Positions 7,141 to 9,002 of a stretch of 9,002 bases of DNA are shown piece after piece. The notes below the pieces were generated by a model. It was given only the letters and a program-made list of their open reading frames with translations. It was not told the origin of the DNA and made no database searches. Location of the stretch: contig JAKLQT010000084.1 in the NCBI GenBank assembly GCA_022013205.1, positions 1 to 9,002 on the forward strand, read 5' to 3'. The position numbers were made by a program, and so were the translations under genes. This stretch comes from Candidatus Omnitrophota bacterium (lineage in GTDB: Bacteria > Omnitrophota > Gorgyraeia > B26-G9). Each line of letters opens with the position of its first letter. Position 1 is the stretch's first letter.

Positions 7141-7430
7141 TCAATTGAATAATATTTTTTTCATTTTCTTGATTACCCAAGGACTTCTAAGTTCGCTTGT
7201 TTTGTTTATAAGTAAAACAAAGTTGTAAGCTAAAATTTCATCTGGATGAATTATAATTCGCTTTCAGATTTGTTGATAAATTCATTAGGTAACACAATGT
7301 TGTTTTGCCTGCAATAAGCAGCATAGCCTTCTTCAGCACCAGTTGTTTTTAAGATATATATTTCATCTGGAAAGACATATTTAAAGCCCCTTAGCTTGTT
7401 TTTAATTCTACCGAATATTGATGTAATTTT
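7141..7430 (-). pseudogene. Relic of an uncharacterised putative metallopeptidase-like protein, centre deleted
   Basis: Two consecutive minus-strand frames resemble the start and end of one protein. The first (7251-7430) has no start codon and reads FPDEIYILKTTGAEEGYAAY then CRQNNIVLPNEFINKSESEL and a stop. The second, in another frame (7141-7263), reads RIIIHPDEILAYNFVLLINK, then TSELRSPWVIKKMKKIL, and stops. From memory, an uncharacterised bacterial family has a TTGxEEGxAAYxRG..LP block, then an HExFH zinc site, and ends with a HPEEILADNFALL block. Here the part that would hold HExFH is missing and the frame changes at the join, so the product would be dead. The N-terminal part is also missing upstream. 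It lies just downstream of the AbiEii toxin gene. Family identity rests on recollection of motifs and needs a profile search. Confidence 0.5.
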
Positions 7431-7495
7431 TTATTTTATTTATGCCGCAACATATTAAATAACATAACCTTCTGAGAAAAGGCACCACTTCTTTC

Positions 7496-8416
7496 TTAAT
7501 TAAGAATGCGCCGCAATTTTTCAACAAAAGCTATTCTTTTTGCCGAATCCATCTTCTGGATATTAAATAGTTTCCATCGGACAGCAGGCAAATGCTCAAC
7601 ACCGTTGATCCCTAAAAGGGGCCATTTTGGTTCACCCCTCTTAAATGAAATTAAAAATTCCTTATCATTCTTAGTCAGCTTTTGTTTAATTATTCGGATT
7701 AATTTCTCACGCACCTGAATAAGCTCTTCATACGGAACATCATCATCTACCATCCCTTGAAAATCCGTCTCATAAATGTCCCGGACATCTTTCAAAATTG
7801 GGTCCAAAGATTCATGTATCGGCCGATCGTGACTAATCAAGTAGGCCAGAAAGCCTTTCCAGATTTGTTCGGAAATCCCTTCATTACTCAAAACAAATCT
7901 TATGTCATAAAGATCACGGGGGTGTTGCCGATCCAAAGCAGCACAAATTTTACCTCCGTAAAGATCAGACAATGAGACGACTCTCATTGAAGCGGACATT
8001 TCAAATATCTGTTTAGCTTTAGGAGAAAGATCACGATTTTCATAAGAGAAAACTGTCCCTCGGATTACCAAATTAGGCTCTATTTTAATTTGAATATCAT
8101 CCATAAAGACATGCAGTTTACTTACCATTTGCGGCTTCTTAGTCGGAATCTCTTTTACCATACTGCCCGGCACATACTTTTCAATATCACTTGCTATCTG
8201 TTTAAGAGCGCTTTCGATATTGGCTAAAGATTCATCTCGTTGCTGAATCGGCAAATAAGTTAAATCTATATCTACCGACAAGCGGGGCATGTTCTGGACA
8301 AATAGATTTATTGCGGTTCCTCCCTTCAATGCGAAACAATCATATTTCGCGATCAAAGGCAGAACCCGTACAACTAATTCGGCTTGTTTAAAATATAGGC
8401 TGGTCTTGTCGATCAT
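7496..8416 (-). CDS. abiEii: AbiEii-type nucleotidyltransferase toxin (type IV TA)
   Basis: This 306-residue protein is a nucleotidyltransferase of the AbiEii/MenT group (PF08843 from memory). These toxins transfer nucleotides to RNA targets, and several modify tRNA 3' ends (family knowledge); AbiE systems stop phage growth by abortive infection. The visible catalytic elements are LKGGTAINLF (30-39), the metal-binding pair D49 and D51 in RLSVDIDLTY, and the third block DLYGGKICAALDR with K156 and R163, followed by PRDLYDIRF (R167, D168, D171). All expected motifs are intact, so the toxin is probably active. ATG 8416 lies inside the end of the upstream antitoxin gene (29-bp overlap), with no good ribosome site, so translation is probably coupled. 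Its 3' neighbour is a dead gene. The module is typical mobile accessory DNA. Confidence 0.93.
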   Translation of the reverse strand: MIDKTSLYFKQAELVVRVLPLIAKYDCFALKGGTAINLFVQNMPRLSVDIDLTYLPIQQRDESLANIESALKQIASDIEKYVPGSMVKEIPTKKPQMVSKLHVFMDDIQIKIEPNLVIRGTVFSYENRDLSPKAKQIFEMSASMRVVSLSDLYGGKICAALDRQHPRDLYDIRFVLSNEGISEQIWKGFLAYLISHDRPIHESLDPILKDVRDIYETDFQGMVDDDVPYEELIQVREKLIRIIKQKLTKNDKEFLISFKRGEPKWPLLGINGVEHLPAVRWKLFNIQKMDSAKRIAFVEKLRRILN

Positions 8417-9002
8417 TATTATCGTTGGGTACAGTGATTAAATATTTAGCGTTCAACTTTCCCCCTTTTTGAACAACACGCTTTCCTTTACCTAAATCAA
8501 CATTCTCTAATTTTAAACCCTCAAACCATTGATGTTCATGTTTTTCAGAAAACCATAGGAAAAGCCGTTTCGCTTTTACATTTTTACATTCTTCTATAAG
8601 AGTATTTATCAGATCCGGCCTTAATGTCAAAGCACTTTCCATCATGGCATCAACCATATAAAAAGACTCTTTCGTCGGCACATCGGACATCATCTCTAAT
8701 ATAGCCCTTTCAGGAGATGCCACATTTATTTTCCAATCCCAACTACCAAACAACGTTGTCGTGAGTCCTATATTATTTTCATTGTTTTTAAATAATTTTC
8801 TTGTGTGTTCAACAAACTCAACATCGACATTTGTTTTAAAGAGCCAACCTGGTAATTTCTTTTCTCGAAATAAATGGATACGCTGTTTTTTGCTTAACGG
8901 TAAATAATGAGCAAGGCCTTTTAATTCTAATGCTGAACGCCCACCTATATGAACATTGAAATCAAGAACCTGTAAAGAATAAACTAAATGCTGCCATTTT
9001 AA
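8388..9002 (-). CDS. abiEi: AbiEi-family antitoxin (type IV TA), N-terminus outside window
   Basis: The frame is open from the right edge to the stop at 8388 (204 residues seen, start not included). The internal TTG at 8753 is not the start, because the upstream residues fit the family: HIGGRSALELKGLAHYLPL and LFREKKLPGWLFK are typical of the AbiEi_3 group. Further on are SPERAILEMMSDVP and LFLWFSEKHEHQWFEGL. AbiEi proteins neutralise AbiEii without direct contact and, through an N-terminal winged helix, repress their own promoter (family knowledge). That winged helix should lie beyond the window, so DNA binding cannot be checked here. The last codons overlap the toxin start in a different frame. 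The order antitoxin then toxin is the usual one. Confidence 0.88.
   Translation of the reverse strand, partial: LKWQHLVYSLQVLDFNVHIGGRSALELKGLAHYLPLSKKQRIHLFREKKLPGWLFKTNVDVEFVEHTRKLFKNNENNIGLTTTLFGSWDWKINVASPERAILEMMSDVPTKESFYMVDAMMESALTLRPDLINTLIEECKNVKAKRLFLWFSEKHEHQWFEGLKLENVDLGKGKRVVQKGGKLNAKYLITVPNDNNDRQDQPIF

Noticed and set aside
7140..7149. TTCAATTGAA palindrome
   Set aside because: It has no loop, so it cannot make a useful hairpin; a single AT-rich 10-mer is expected by chance.
7197..7220. TTGTTTT/AAAACAA inverted repeat as a terminator
   Set aside because: The stem is only A/T plus one G-C pair, it lies within the coding remnant of the relic, and no suitable U-run follows.
7235..7371. 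12-bp direct repeat ATTTCATCTGGA (7235-7246, 7360-7371) as the deletion scar
   Set aside because: Recombination between two copies would leave one; both remain, and both encode similar PDEI residues, so chance or coding constraint explains them.
3404..9002. A named multi-gene defence system (DISARM- or Zorya-like) built on the SNF2 gene
   Set aside because: No methyltransferase, PLD-type nuclease, motor or other partner genes are present; only the SWIM partner is linked.
1..9002. tRNA or rRNA genes
   Set aside because: I saw no tRNA-like arms or rRNA-like conserved stretches on either strand when reading by eye.

Overview
The window is from a bacterial chromosome, AT-rich by eye, with genes on both strands. 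No single gene fixes the taxon. The gene style (TPR joined to a pRiA4b ORF-3 domain, a SNF2/SWIM pair, an ERCC4-type nuclease beside a DinG helicase) resembles genomes of uncultured candidate phyla such as Omnitrophota; this is a guess from memory, not a placement.

Left arm (1-3133, minus strand). A promoter at 3105-3133 faces left. Transcription would cross a 101-bp paired-palindrome element (2991-3091), then a broken ERCC4-type nuclease gene (2720-2975), then a DinG/XPD-type iron-sulfur helicase (626-2641), then a gene that overlaps the helicase stop and encodes one TPR followed by a pRiA4b ORF-3-like domain; the last runs off the left edge. The short leader between the nuclease relic and the helicase holds two overlapping hairpins.

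Centre (3134-6969, plus strand). After an intergenic stretch with a 7-bp tandem repeat, two sigma70-like promoters and a GC-rich patch comes a two-gene operon. Its first gene is a bacterial SNF2-family ATPase with a DUF3670-type N-terminal region, followed 14 bp later by a SWIM zinc-finger protein with a very basic tail. The two probably act as partners on DNA or nucleoprotein.

Right arm (6970-9002). About 520 bp hold no intact gene. Inside is a minus-strand relic of what looks like an uncharacterised secreted metallopeptidase family, with its middle missing. The minus strand then carries a type IV toxin-antitoxin module: AbiEii nucleotidyltransferase toxin (7496-8416) and AbiEi antitoxin (8388 to beyond 9002), overlapping by 29 bp.

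The main observations beyond ordinary annotation are the two gene relics that each keep their ends but have lost their middles, the paired palindromes in the leader of the nuclease/helicase operon, and the attenuator-like leader of the helicase. The intact genes belong to recognised families. I do not see a complete, clearly new system; the nearest candidates are the ERCC4-DinG pairing and the SNF2-SWIM pair.
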